Source: Gammaproteobacteria bacterium (GTDB taxonomy: Bacteria > Pseudomonadota > Gammaproteobacteria > Chromatiales > Chromatiaceae). Taken from it: DNA of 38,897 nucleotides. The translations under genes and the position numbers were made by a program. The notes below the pieces were generated by a model that saw only the letters and a list, made by a program, of their open reading frames with translations, had not been told where the DNA came from and ran no database searches. The DNA lies in assembly GCA_024276875.1 (NCBI GenBank), contig JAJRWL010000077.1, positions 1-38,897 of the forward strand, in the 5' to 3' direction. Positions 20,388-28,982 of this stretch are shown piece by piece (the first letter of the stretch is position 1; the number at the start of each line of letters is the position of its first letter).

Positions 20388-20416
20388 TTTATACCATAAA
20401 CAGCTTATTGTCACAA
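20388..20416 (-). promoter_or_regulatory. rpsB-tsf promoter, sigma-70 type with GC-rich discriminator
   Basis: On the minus strand TTGTGA (20411-20416), a spacer of exactly 17 bases, and TATAAA (20388-20393) match the sigma-70 consensus at 4/6 and 5/6. The following bases ACGCGCCGCGG form a GC-rich discriminator, the hallmark of promoters repressed by ppGpp during amino acid starvation. This fits a ribosomal protein operon. Confidence 0.7.
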
Positions 20417-20436
20417 TTGCCACCACCCTAAATTAA
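20408..20436 (+). promoter_or_regulatory. Possible map promoter overlapping the rpsB -35
   Basis: TTGTCA at 20408-20413 (5/6 to consensus) could be the -35 of the plus-strand map gene, with AATTAA at 20431-20436 or TAAATT at 20429-20434 as poor -10 elements. It overlaps the opposing rpsB -35, so polymerase could bind only one way at a time. The weak -10 makes this tentative. Confidence 0.3.
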
Positions 20437-20473
20437 GGCATTCTGTTCAGTTAACCGCCTGGGATTAATAATA

Positions 20474-21247
20474 ATGACCATAGTCATCAAGACACCTGAT
20501 GAAATAGAAAAAATGCGGATAGCCTGTCGATTGGCAGCTGAGGTCTTGGAGATGATCGAACCGCACATTCAACTAGGAATAACAACCAATGAAATCAATG
20601 ATATATGCCATGATTTTATTGTAAATACTCAACAAGCGATTCCTGCTCCACTCCATTATCGTGGGTTCCCAAAGTCAATATGCACCTCTATAAATCATCA
20701 GATTTGTCATGGTATTCCAGGAGGGAAAAGGCTTAAGAAAGGGGATATTATTAACATTGATATTACCGTCATCAAAGGTGGCTTCCACGGTGATACCAGC
20801 AAGATGTTTTTTATTGGTGAGCCGTCGGTTCTAGCTCGTCGACTGGTTAATATCACGCAAGAAGCGCTGTTTCTTGGTATAAAACAGGTGAAACCTGGCG
20901 CGAGATTAAATGATATTGGAAGTGCCATTCAGCAATTTGCTGAAGCCAATAATTACAGTATCGTGCGTGAGTATTGTGGTCACGGTATTGGACGTGAGTT
21001 TCATGAAGCGCCACAGATAGTTCATTATGCTACACCTGACAGGGGTGTCACACTCCAACCCGGCATGTGCTTTACTATCGAGCCAATGGTGAATGCGGGC
21101 AAACGCAGTGTAAAAGTGCTGCCTGACGGCTGGACTGTCGTCACCAAAGACCGTTCGCTCTCCGCTCAATGGGAGCATACGCTTTTAGTGACCGATAATG
21201 GCTGTGACATCCTAACTCTGCGTAAAGAAGAGAGGAAATTAGCATAA
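20474..21247 (+). CDS. map: Methionine aminopeptidase, type I
   Basis: Cotranslationally removes the initiator methionine. The 257 residues carry all five metal ligands of the pita-bread fold: Asp96 (INIDITV), Asp107 (HGDTSKMF), His170 (YCGHGIGREFHEAP), Glu203 (TIEPMVN) and Glu234 (AQWEHTLLV), plus the substrate histidine His79 (HQICHGIPG). Length is close to E. coli (264). It starts at the ATG at 20474 behind a weak GGGA site and ends one base before glnD. Divergent from rpsB. Confidence 0.98.
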   Translation: MTIVIKTPDEIEKMRIACRLAAEVLEMIEPHIQLGITTNEINDICHDFIVNTQQAIPAPLHYRGFPKSICTSINHQICHGIPGGKRLKKGDIINIDITVIKGGFHGDTSKMFFIGEPSVLARRLVNITQEALFLGIKQVKPGARLNDIGSAIQQFAEANNYSIVREYCGHGIGREFHEAPQIVHYATPDRGVTLQPGMCFTIEPMVNAGKRSVKVLPDGWTVVTKDRSLSAQWEHTLLVTDNGCDILTLRKEERKLA

Positions 21248-21248
21248 G

Positions 21249-23894
21249 ATGGCTCATTATCATATTTTCGACCTTAGGGCTTTCGAGCACGAGCTTAAAA
21301 CAACGGATAATCCACTCCTCCTATTTCAACAAGCTATCAAACAGGGTGCTGATAAGCTGAAAGCCCGCTTTGAAGCCGGCGAGATAGTGACCTCATTAGT
21401 GCGTGCCAGAGCTGCATTTATTGATGATTTGCTGATACATGCCTGGCATCAATACATACCGGCTAATGCTCATCTTACATTGGTTGCTGTTGGTGGCTAT
21501 GGTCGTGGTGAACTACACCCAGGGTCTGATGTTGACATCTTAATCCTGCTGGGTGATGAAGATCATGCGCACCTAAATAAACACCTGGAATCACTGTTGA
21601 CATTTCTCTGGGATATTGGTCTAGAGATTGGTCACAGTGTACGCACCTTGCCCGAATGTATCCAAGAGGCAAAAAAAGACATTACGGTCACTACTAACCT
21701 CATGGAATCCCGCTTATTGGTTGGCTCCTCCACACTGTTCAATGCCATGCGGGAAGCCACAGGAGCAAACAAAATTTGGCCTAGTAATCAATTTTTTGCC
21801 GCCAAATGGGACGAGCAAAAACAGCGACACAATAAATACGGGGATACCGCATACAACCTAGAACCCAATATAAAAGAGGGACCCGGTGGGTTGCGTGATA
21901 TTCAAATGATTGGCTGGGTGGCAAAGCGCCACTTTAATGCTAAAAGCATGCGGGATTTGGTATTTGAGGGGTTTCTTACCGAGCGTGAATACCACGCACT
22001 TATTGAGGGTGAAACCTTTCTGTGGAAGGTTCGTTTTGCACTACACACCCTAAACAAGCGACGTGAAGACCGTCTGCTCTTTGAATACCAGCGTACATTG
22101 GCCGACCTTTTTGGCTTTAAAGATAAAGAGGACAACCTTGCAGTTGAGCAATTTATGCAGCTCTATTATCGCAACATCATGCGACTAAATCGACTCAACG
22201 AGATGCTGCTACAACACTTTGAAGAAGCCATCTTACTCAAAGATCAACTAGAAAAACCTGTGAAAATTAATGCGCGTTTTCAGTCTCGCAACGGTTTTTT
22301 AGAAGTCACTAAAAAAGATACATTTCGTACTTACCCCATCGCACTGTTAGAGGTTTTTTTACTTTTACAACAGAACCCCACACTAAAAGGTGTGCGCGCT
22401 AGCACCATTCGTTTAATACGCAGTAATAGACACCTAATCAACGATGATTTTCGCAATGATTTACGTGCGCGCAATCTCTTCATAGAGATCATGCAACAGC
22501 CTCAGGGCATCACCCACGAACTAAGACGAATGAATAACTACGGCATTCTGGCACGTTATATTCCAGGTTTTCGTAATATTGTGGGGCGAATGCAATATGA
22601 TCTATTCCATGTCTACACGGTTGATGAGCATACGCTTGTTGTTACACGCAATCTTCGTCGGTTTGCTGTACCAGAGCATGCTCATGAGTATCCACTCTGT
22701 AGCGAAATCATGGATACCATACCCAAACCAGAGCTGCTGTATTTGGCAGGACTATTCCATGACATAGGCAAAGGAAAGGGCGGCAATCACTCAACTATTG
22801 GCGCAGTAGACGCTTTGAAATTCTGCACACATCATAACCTTACTGACTTTGACAGTAAGCTCGTTGCCTGGCTGGTGGAAAAGCATCTTATTTTTTCCAT
22901 GACAGCGCAGCGCAAAGACACCAGTGACCCCGATGTGATACAGGACTTTGCTAAAGAGATTGGTGACACGACCCGCTTAGATTATCTCTACCTGCTGACT
23001 GTGGCCGATTTACGCGCCACCAATCCTGCCCGTTGGAACTCATGGAAAAGCGCCATACTTCGAGAACTCTATCTATCCACCAAACAAGCGTTTGAAAGGG
23101 GCTTACATAAACCCCAAGTGCTGAACGAACTTATCAGCGAAAAGCGAAAGGATGCCCTTAAACAATTGGCAAAGATAGGCATCACTCAGGAGCGCGCTGA
23201 AATACTTTGGGGCACACTCAGTGAAGACTATTTTCAACACATCTCTGCCAATGCACTGACTTGGCAAACAGCGCAGATTTTACAATCAACCCCCGCTGAC
23301 CTGCCTTTAGTATTACTGCGCCGCCAAACATCAAGAGGCGGCACAGAGGTTTTCCATTATGGCAAGAATAATGATGGCCTGTTTGCCTTGGTAACAACCA
23401 TATTGGATCAGCTTAATCTTAATATTGTTGAAGCACGTATTGAAACAGCCAGCACAGGCTACACATTAAACAGCTACCAGGTATTAGAGCAGAGCGGCAA
23501 TCCCATTTCTGACCAACATCGTAAGCAAGAAATCACTCATGCACTGAAAAAAGAGCTGTCTCAAAAAGTGCATATTGAACAAGCCGTATCACGCCGTGTA
23601 TCCCGCCGACTTAAAAGCTTTAACACCCCCACACAAATTACCTTTGGGCAGATTCCAGGGCATCAGTTTACCGTTATGAAATTGATCACAAGTGACCGAC
23701 CTGGCCTTTTATCGCAAGTGGGGTGGGCCTTCGCCTCCTGCCACATTAGTTTGCATACTGCAAAAATTGCGACCATTGGCGCAATAACTGAAGATATCTT
23801 TTTTATTACAGACAGCAACAACCAGCCACTCACTGAGACCTCTCAGTTTGACGGCATCAAAAAAGCACTGCTAGCAAATCTTAATGAGAAATAA
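21249..23894 (+). CDS. glnD: Bifunctional [protein-PII] uridylyltransferase / uridylyl-removing enzyme
   Basis: Senses glutamine and sets the uridylylation state of PII, so controlling nitrogen assimilation. The 881 residues are full length (E. coli 890): the nucleotidyltransferase motif GGYGRGELHPGSDVDILILL (about residues 77-96), a helical linker, the HD domain for deuridylylation (LFHDIGKGKGGNHS, about 507-520), and two C-terminal ACT domains that bind glutamine (the second starting FTVMKLITSDRPGLLSQVGW). The single-base gap after map indicates a map-glnD transcription unit, as in E. coli. Confidence 0.98.
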   Translation: MAHYHIFDLRAFEHELKTTDNPLLLFQQAIKQGADKLKARFEAGEIVTSLVRARAAFIDDLLIHAWHQYIPANAHLTLVAVGGYGRGELHPGSDVDILILLGDEDHAHLNKHLESLLTFLWDIGLEIGHSVRTLPECIQEAKKDITVTTNLMESRLLVGSSTLFNAMREATGANKIWPSNQFFAAKWDEQKQRHNKYGDTAYNLEPNIKEGPGGLRDIQMIGWVAKRHFNAKSMRDLVFEGFLTEREYHALIEGETFLWKVRFALHTLNKRREDRLLFEYQRTLADLFGFKDKEDNLAVEQFMQLYYRNIMRLNRLNEMLLQHFEEAILLKDQLEKPVKINARFQSRNGFLEVTKKDTFRTYPIALLEVFLLLQQNPTLKGVRASTIRLIRSNRHLINDDFRNDLRARNLFIEIMQQPQGITHELRRMNNYGILARYIPGFRNIVGRMQYDLFHVYTVDEHTLVVTRNLRRFAVPEHAHEYPLCSEIMDTIPKPELLYLAGLFHDIGKGKGGNHSTIGAVDALKFCTHHNLTDFDSKLVAWLVEKHLIFSMTAQRKDTSDPDVIQDFAKEIGDTTRLDYLYLLTVADLRATNPARWNSWKSAILRELYLSTKQAFERGLHKPQVLNELISEKRKDALKQLAKIGITQERAEILWGTLSEDYFQHISANALTWQTAQILQSTPADLPLVLLRRQTSRGGTEVFHYGKNNDGLFALVTTILDQLNLNIVEARIETASTGYTLNSYQVLEQSGNPISDQHRKQEITHALKKELSQKVHIEQAVSRRVSRRLKSFNTPTQITFGQIPGHQFTVMKLITSDRPGLLSQVGWAFASCHISLHTAKIATIGAITEDIFFITDSNNQPLTETSQFDGIKKALLANLNEK

Positions 23895-23897
23895 ATA

Positions 23898-23919
23898 TCC
23901 CTGCTGCAAGCAGTAGGGA
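23898..23919. terminator. Hairpin between the convergent glnD and diguanylate cyclase genes
   Basis: TCCCTGCTG and CAGTAGGGA pair over nine positions with one G-U and a CAAG loop. It lies four bases after glnD and before the oppositely transcribed cyclase stop. The downstream tract is only moderately U-rich on the minus strand (ATATTTATTT) and weak on the plus strand, so bidirectional termination is likely but not certain. Confidence 0.6.
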
Positions 23920-23925
23920 ATAAAA

Positions 23926-25071
23926 CTAAAGCGACACTTTATCAGCAAAGCAAACTACACGGTTTTTTCCACTGTTTTTAGCTTTATAAAGTGCTTGATC
24001 CGCTTGATCAATCAATGTTTCACTCTCTTCAAAAGAGGCCGAAACTTTCTCTCCGCCCACATAAAGAGAGAGGCCAATTGAAACCGTAATCTGTAATTTT
24101 TGCCCATCGTCTAAAGTGACGGTTAACTCAGCAATCGCTTTACGAATACGCTCTGCAATTTCGAGTGTAACAGCCTCATTACTATCAATGAGTAATACTG
24201 AAAACTCTTCCCCACCAAAGCGTGCAAATACATCGGTTCCACGCAACTGTTGTTTGGTAAGAAATGAGATCTCTTTTAACACTTGATCACCGGCACGATG
24301 GCCATAGGTATCATTAACACGCTTAAAATTATCAATATCCAGCAATAGGCAACTCAACAAACTCTCTTTACGCCGCGCACGCATAATCTCTTCACTCAAG
24401 CGCTGATCAAAGAAGCGACGGTTATTAATACCGGTAAGAAAATCAGTCAGCCCCACACGTTTAAGCCGCTCATGGTTAGCCGCATTTTCTAAGCAAATAG
24501 CCACTACAGCAGAGAGGCGCTGTAGAAAATCAGTCGCTGAGCCAGTAACAAATCTTTCACTTTTAATGCTGCCTAAATTAAGGCTGCCAATAAGTTCGTT
24601 ATATCGAATAAGCGGCATTAGCGCCACACTGGTGGGGTTTATCTTTACCTTGGGGAATAAAAACTCATGCAACTCTGATTGATAAGTGCCTAATTGAGGT
24701 TCTGCTGTTATGCCATAAAAAGCATCCAAAAGATTCCCTGTAGCGATAAAATCCAGTGCAGAGTGATCTGCCAGTACAACACCTTCATCCTCCATAATAT
24801 GTTGAAGTTCATAGGAGGGATCTATCAGGGTTAAGGTCACCACATCCAATTCAAATGCTGTGCGATAATCATAGATGATGGTATTGATCAGCTTAACCAG
24901 TGAGTTGAGCTGTATGAGCTTTAGCTCCTGCTCCTGGAAGCGGCGCATTTTCTGTTCATTGCTGCGCGCCTGGGTCAGAAATGCTTTAAGTTGGCGGCGA
25001 AGTTGCTGATTCTCTGAATAAAGATCATCTGCTGTGGTTTGAGGTTCTGTTTTCTGCTGTTGTAGAGCCAA
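23926..25071 (-). CDS. Diguanylate cyclase with GAF-like sensor (GGDEF)
   Basis: Predicted to make cyclic di-GMP. The 381 residues show an N-terminal coiled coil (about 15-60), a GAF/DUF484-like sensory region (about 65-205, including SVALMPLIRYNELIGSLNLG), and a GGDEF domain (about 207-375). The active site is GGEEF at 286-290, the metal aspartate lies in LDIDNFKRVNDTYGH, and the inhibitory RxxD site (RGTD, 277-280) is five residues before GGEEF, so product feedback is expected. No membrane segment is seen, so it should be cytoplasmic. The start is a TTG at 25071 with AGGAG seven bases upstream; the nearby ATG is out of frame. It lies 75 bases after tsaB. The signal it senses is unknown. Confidence 0.9.
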   Translation of the reverse strand: MALQQQKTEPQTTADDLYSENQQLRRQLKAFLTQARSNEQKMRRFQEQELKLIQLNSLVKLINTIIYDYRTAFELDVVTLTLIDPSYELQHIMEDEGVVLADHSALDFIATGNLLDAFYGITAEPQLGTYQSELHEFLFPKVKINPTSVALMPLIRYNELIGSLNLGSIKSERFVTGSATDFLQRLSAVVAICLENAANHERLKRVGLTDFLTGINNRRFFDQRLSEEIMRARRKESLLSCLLLDIDNFKRVNDTYGHRAGDQVLKEISFLTKQQLRGTDVFARFGGEEFSVLLIDSNEAVTLEIAERIRKAIAELTVTLDDGQKLQITVSIGLSLYVGGEKVSASFEESETLIDQADQALYKAKNSGKNRVVCFADKVSL

Positions 25072-25124
25072 TGCTCATCTCCTAACAACTGTCGTTAACC
25101 CAATAGCGACCAGAACTCATTTTT

Positions 25125-25158
25125 CCTAATAGAAAATAGAAATTTTCTATTTTTTAGG
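25125..25158. repeat. Long AT-rich inverted repeat spanning the tsaB stop codon
   Basis: CCTAA (25125-25129) pairs with TTAGG (25154-25158), and AAAATAGAAA (25133-25142) pairs with TTTCTATTTT (25144-25153) around one central T; only a three-base bulge interrupts the arms. The tsaB stop (25147-25149) lies inside. On the plus strand it is followed by CTTTTTT, but no plus-strand gene ends here; on the tsaB strand no U tract follows. It may protect the mRNA 3' end or reduce read-through into the cyclase gene. Confidence 0.5.
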
Positions 25159-25830
25159 CTTTTTTGCTACTTGGTTTCGTAGGTAAACAGGTAATGCATC
25201 TTCTGCTGCAACGGCTTCTCCAGCGCCGTAACCTCGCATCGCCAATAGTGCTACATCTTGCGCACTACACAATAGATCACCCTCTACAGCCTTTAAATGA
25301 TGGCCCATACGCTGTGTAAGTATTTCACGATAGGTCGCCCAACCTGTACCCACACCGCACCAATCATTGCCCTCTGGCAGCACGACTAATCCAGGTGATG
25401 CTACCTGTTCAACACCCACCCGCGTTGCCAAATCATCCGCTGTGACCTCATAGGCGGCCCAATAGATCTCCTGCATTCTGGCATCAAAAGCGGGCAGAAT
25501 ACGGCGAGCACCCTTTATTCGAAAATAACCTTGCGCTAATGCAGCGAGGGTAGAGACAGGCACTACCGGCAGTTCTGCGCCAAAAGCAGCACCTTGAATG
25601 ACACCTGTCGCAATGCGAACCCCCGTAAAGGAGCCTGGACCCCGTCCAAAGGCCAAGGCATCAAGCTGAGATAATTTTAGTTCAGCCTCTGCCAACAGCT
25701 GATCCATCATTGGTAGGATAAGCTCTGCATGCTGACGTGGAGCCACTTTATAACGCTCACTTATTTCACCATCAATATAGAGTGCCGCTGAACAGGCTTC
25801 TGTCGCTGTTTCAATTGCCAGTATTTTCAT
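25147..25830 (-). CDS. tsaB: tRNA threonylcarbamoyladenosine biosynthesis protein TsaB
   Basis: Partner that activates TsaD in the t6A37 modification of ANN-decoding tRNAs. The 227 residues have the ASKHA N-terminus MKILAIETATEACSAAL, RQHAELILPMMDQLL and GRGPGSFTGVRIATGVIQG, all characteristic of TsaB (formerly YeaZ). Length matches E. coli (231). The ATG overlaps the yoaA stop (ATGA), so the two are coupled; a yoaA-tsaB neighbourhood also occurs in E. coli. Confidence 0.95.
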   Translation of the reverse strand: MKILAIETATEACSAALYIDGEISERYKVAPRQHAELILPMMDQLLAEAELKLSQLDALAFGRGPGSFTGVRIATGVIQGAAFGAELPVVPVSTLAALAQGYFRIKGARRILPAFDARMQEIYWAAYEVTADDLATRVGVEQVASPGLVVLPEGNDWCGVGTGWATYREILTQRMGHHLKAVEGDLLCSAQDVALLAMRGYGAGEAVAAEDALPVYLRNQVAKKPKK

Positions 25831-27743
25831 GCTTTATCTTTGCCAAAAAATCGTTGCACCTCTGCGGGGTCACGCGTTCGCGCCATGGGTGGCATGCTCT
25901 TGAGAAAGAGATGTCCGTAGGGCTTTGAGAGCAGACGTGGATCGCAGATGACCAATACCCCTCGGTCTGTTTCATCTCGAATCAATCGCCCCGCCCCCTG
26001 TTTTAGTGCAATAGCAGCCTGAGGCACTTGAAATTCCATAAAGGGGTTGCCACCTTGTTTCTTTAGCACATCTATCCTGGCTTGAAGCACGGGATCACCG
26101 GGTGAGGCAAAGGGAAGTTTGTCAATAATGACACAGGATAGTGCCTCTCCACGCACATCGACCCCTTCCCAAAAACTGGCTGTGCCCAGCAGTACGGCAT
26201 TTCCAAACGCACGAAACCGCTCCAGTAATTCACCTTTGGGAGCGCTGCCCTGAATGAGCATAGGGTAGTCAATACGATCTTCTAATGCCTCTGCGGCAAT
26301 ACGCAAGGCTCGGTGACTGGTAAAGAGCATAAAAGCCCGCCCCTTACTGGCCTCTAAAATAGGCACAGCCACATCTAATACGGCATCAGTGTAACCCTGC
26401 TCCCTTGGATCAGGCATCCCTTTTGGCACAAACCAAAGCGCTTGATTAGGGTAGTCAAAGGGGCTTTCCCAGCGGGCTGTTTGTACCCCAGTCAGCCCCA
26501 GCTGTTTTTGAAAATGGGCAAAACTCTCACCCACAGCAAGGGTAGCTGAGGTGAAGATCCACGCCCCTGAGTGCGCGTCCATTCGTGTCTGAAAGGCATC
26601 TGCAATTTCGAGTGGTGTGCGGTTTAAGCGGAAGCTCTGGCGTTGAGTTTCAAACCAACGTATATGCTGATCGCCTTCAGCATCACATATTAAACTCAGC
26701 TGTTGTTCCAGTTGCTCGCAACGACTGAGGCAACTGTCTAATCCTTTACCTCGACCTTTAGCAAGATCCAGCAGTTTGGTCAAAGCTGTCAGCTGTTCTC
26801 GCATATGGTTGAGTGCAGAGACTATCCGGTCATCATAATTGACCTCTTTCCAGTTGCCGCGTCGAATATCCAGGCCAAATCCTAAACGCAAATCACGCAC
26901 TGATTTTGAGAAGAGTGCGACCTGATCCGGAATCTCCTGCATATCGCCCGCTTCTCGCTGATATTCTGTCTCTGTATCACGCGCCAGATCCAGCAATTGT
27001 CGCCCGCTCACGGTGAGGCCAAAAAAGCTACTGGCAATCTCTGGAAGCTGGTGTGCCTCATCCAGCACAAAGCAATCCGCACTGGGTAGCAGCTCACCAA
27101 AACCACCATCCTTCAGTGAAAAATCAGCGCACAAAAGGTGATGATTGATGACGACTAAATCCGCTTCCTGTGCTTTACGCCGTGCTTCAACCAGGTGACA
27201 GCTGCCATATGAGGGGCACTCCTGCCCCAGGCAATTATCTGTTGTTGATGTCACTATCGGCCATATCGACGCACCTTCTGGAATATGAACCAGCTCTGCA
27301 ACATCCCCGCTCTGTGTCTTTCCAGCCCAACGCTGCACCTGTGCTAAATGATCCGCTGTTTCACGCACGCGTGTTCTGTTATCCAGTGCGGCATTTTCCA
27401 AGCGATGAATGCAGAGGTAGTTTGAGCGCCCTTTCAGCAGCGCAACGGTGATGGAGAGAGCTAAGGCATCTCTTACAACAGGCAGATCGCGATGAAAAAG
27501 CTGGTCTTGCAGGTTACGAGTACCCGTAGAGATAATGACCTTTCGGCCTGATAACAGCGCAGGAACGACATAAGCAAAGGTTTTGCCTGTGCCCGTACCC
27601 GCTTCAGTAATGAGAACGCCGCCAAGCTCTATCGTCTCAGCAACTTTTTCTGCCATCTCCGCTTGTTGGGAGCGATAGGAAAAACCTTCAATACGTTGAG
27701 CCAGCAAGCCATTGGAGCCGAAGATATCGGCAATTTCACTCAT
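25827..27743 (-). CDS. yoaA: ATP-dependent DNA helicase of the DinG/XPD family (YoaA)
   Basis: Superfamily 2 5'-3' helicase; YoaA of E. coli works with HolC in repair of stalled forks. The 638 residues have Walker A GTGTGKT (49-55), the DEAH box (228-231), motif VI QGAGRLIRDETDRG, and four cysteines (C111, C171, C176, C182) spaced like the XPD/DinG iron-sulfur cluster. Length fits YoaA (636) better than DinG (716). The gene starts 12 bases after the nuclease-like hypothetical and overlaps tsaB. Confidence 0.93.
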   Translation of the reverse strand: MSEIADIFGSNGLLAQRIEGFSYRSQQAEMAEKVAETIELGGVLITEAGTGTGKTFAYVVPALLSGRKVIISTGTRNLQDQLFHRDLPVVRDALALSITVALLKGRSNYLCIHRLENAALDNRTRVRETADHLAQVQRWAGKTQSGDVAELVHIPEGASIWPIVTSTTDNCLGQECPSYGSCHLVEARRKAQEADLVVINHHLLCADFSLKDGGFGELLPSADCFVLDEAHQLPEIASSFFGLTVSGRQLLDLARDTETEYQREAGDMQEIPDQVALFSKSVRDLRLGFGLDIRRGNWKEVNYDDRIVSALNHMREQLTALTKLLDLAKGRGKGLDSCLSRCEQLEQQLSLICDAEGDQHIRWFETQRQSFRLNRTPLEIADAFQTRMDAHSGAWIFTSATLAVGESFAHFQKQLGLTGVQTARWESPFDYPNQALWFVPKGMPDPREQGYTDAVLDVAVPILEASKGRAFMLFTSHRALRIAAEALEDRIDYPMLIQGSAPKGELLERFRAFGNAVLLGTASFWEGVDVRGEALSCVIIDKLPFASPGDPVLQARIDVLKKQGGNPFMEFQVPQAAIALKQGAGRLIRDETDRGVLVICDPRLLSKPYGHLFLKSMPPMARTRDPAEVQRFFGKDKA

Positions 27744-27755
27744 AGAGAGATGATC

Positions 27756-28253
27756 TTAGTCTGCCTGATTGTCCCAGACCTCGGATTCAATGCCATTCTC
27801 CTGAGTCCAGGCCAACCGGCCAATAATTTTAAATCGCGCAACAGAAAGCGCCCCTCGTTTTGCTCGACTACTGCTGGATTTTGCCATAAATTCTTCAATA
27901 TCATCACGCTCAGCTTCATAGATCTCGTAGGGTTCATACTCCTCATCCATCAGCACAAGTACAACGCTATCCCAAGGCTGATCCAGTTTAACCTGTCCCA
28001 TACGTTGTCCTGATTTTGATTCATCAAAGATGGTACGGCTCTTGATTTGAATGCGCTTGTTATCCCGCTCTGGGTCTATTGCATCATACCCCCCAACACT
28101 GTCTGTTTTAGGGGTTAAATTAAGCAGGCGAATCGCATCATGTTCAGCAATTTCGCTGCTAATACCAGGCAGCGGTTTACCCATGGTGCGACGATATTCA
28201 GCCGCTAGCTGGCGTGCTTGTCCAATCAACTTGTCTACTGCATAGACAGCCAC
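27756..28253 (-). CDS. Hypothetical protein with a nuclease-like E-D-QxK signature
   Basis: I do not recognise a named family. The 165 residues are soluble, mixed alpha/beta and acidic. An early helix contains Glu34 (SSEIAEHDAIRLL), then GGYDAID with Asp57, a strand with QIKSR (Gln69, Lys71), then a hydrophobic strand (SVVLVLMDEEYEPYEIYEAE). The order E...D...(E/Q)xK in this secondary structure is that of PD-(D/E)xK endonucleases, many of which use QxK; catalytic activity is inferred only. The start is a GTG at 28253 with GAGG nine bases upstream. It is 12 bases ahead of yoaA, so a role in DNA repair or RNA cleavage linked to that helicase is possible. Confidence 0.8.
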   Translation of the reverse strand: MAVYAVDKLIGQARQLAAEYRRTMGKPLPGISSEIAEHDAIRLLNLTPKTDSVGGYDAIDPERDNKRIQIKSRTIFDESKSGQRMGQVKLDQPWDSVVLVLMDEEYEPYEIYEAERDDIEEFMAKSSSSRAKRGALSVARFKIIGRLAWTQENGIESEVWDNQAD

Positions 28254-28285
28254 AGCAAATAACCTCGAAATTAATTATGGGATTG

Positions 28286-28301
28286 TATCTTATATAAGAT
28301 A
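28286..28301. promoter_or_regulatory. Perfect 16-bp palindrome, operator candidate
   Basis: TATCTTATATAAGATA is an exact palindrome about 33 bases upstream of the GTG of the nuclease-like gene. The overlapping TATAAG and TACAAT on the minus strand could serve as -10 elements, placing the palindrome where a repressor would block polymerase. No strong -35 is seen. Confidence 0.45.
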
Positions 28302-28406
28302 GATTAAAAGAGAAGTTTTTACATTACAAATCATAACTAAGGCACTGAAGAGGATGGTATTTTTAAATTTAACATATTTAGTTACACTCTAAATGCTGCC
28401 CCTTTT

Positions 28407-28982
28407 TTACCGAGAAGCATTCGCCTTATTTTCGGCCAGTTGAGCACCTGACATATTACCAACGCCACGCCTGGCCTTTGCTATCAGCCGCCAGTTATCC
28501 CTCCGTAAATCCCTGTCTGATGCCGCCAGTGCATTTGATTTAGAGGCCAAATCTTCTGCTTGATAGTATTGCTTTTGCATTAAACGAACAACTGCCAGCT
28601 GGTTCCAAAGGTGTGCATTTCTTGGTTCAATCCGTAATGCCCGCTCCATTGTTGCCGCTGCTCCAATCATATTTCCTGCATTTTTTTGCTGGCTTGCTCT
28701 CTGCATAAGATCAGACACTGCGACGCTTGTGACAGGTTTGGCTTTAAAACGTGGCGGTGGTGTATAGATTGCAATCTGCACCTCTTGATTTTTTTCTGCT
28801 TGGGATGAGATCGGTGCTGGTTTACTTGCTTGTTGAGTCTCTTTTGAGGCCGCTTTAGGGGATCGGTACACAGGGCGATCTCCTCGTTCAGCGACTGGCG
28901 CACCCACACGATAGGCTGATTCTAAACACCCTGTCAGCACGGCAGGCAAAAGAACCAAGGCTGTCATCAATAATCGTCTCAT
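28407..28982 (-). CDS. TPR lipoprotein, probable LpoP-type activator of PBP1b
   Basis: The 191 residues start with a lipoprotein signal peptide ending in the lipobox LTGC (lipidated Cys19). Next comes a low-complexity linker rich in K, S, Q and P (about 35-75), long enough to reach from the outer membrane, and a C-terminal TPR domain (about 88-180; AAATMERALRIEPRNAHLWNQLAVVRL). The ATG overlaps the mrcB stop (ATGA). In Pseudomonas aeruginosa the TPR lipoprotein LpoP, encoded next to ponB, activates PBP1b; the same architecture and position here suggest the same role. E. coli uses the unrelated LpoB. Confidence 0.8.
   Translation of the reverse strand: MRRLLMTALVLLPAVLTGCLESAYRVGAPVAERGDRPVYRSPKAASKETQQASKPAPISSQAEKNQEVQIAIYTPPPRFKAKPVTSVAVSDLMQRASQQKNAGNMIGAAATMERALRIEPRNAHLWNQLAVVRLMQKQYYQAEDLASKSNALAASDRDLRRDNWRLIAKARRGVGNMSGAQLAENKANASR

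Noticed and set aside
27663-28013. 116-codon open frame on the plus strand
   Set aside because: Spans antisense of both yoaA and the nuclease-like gene; no motif or start signal.
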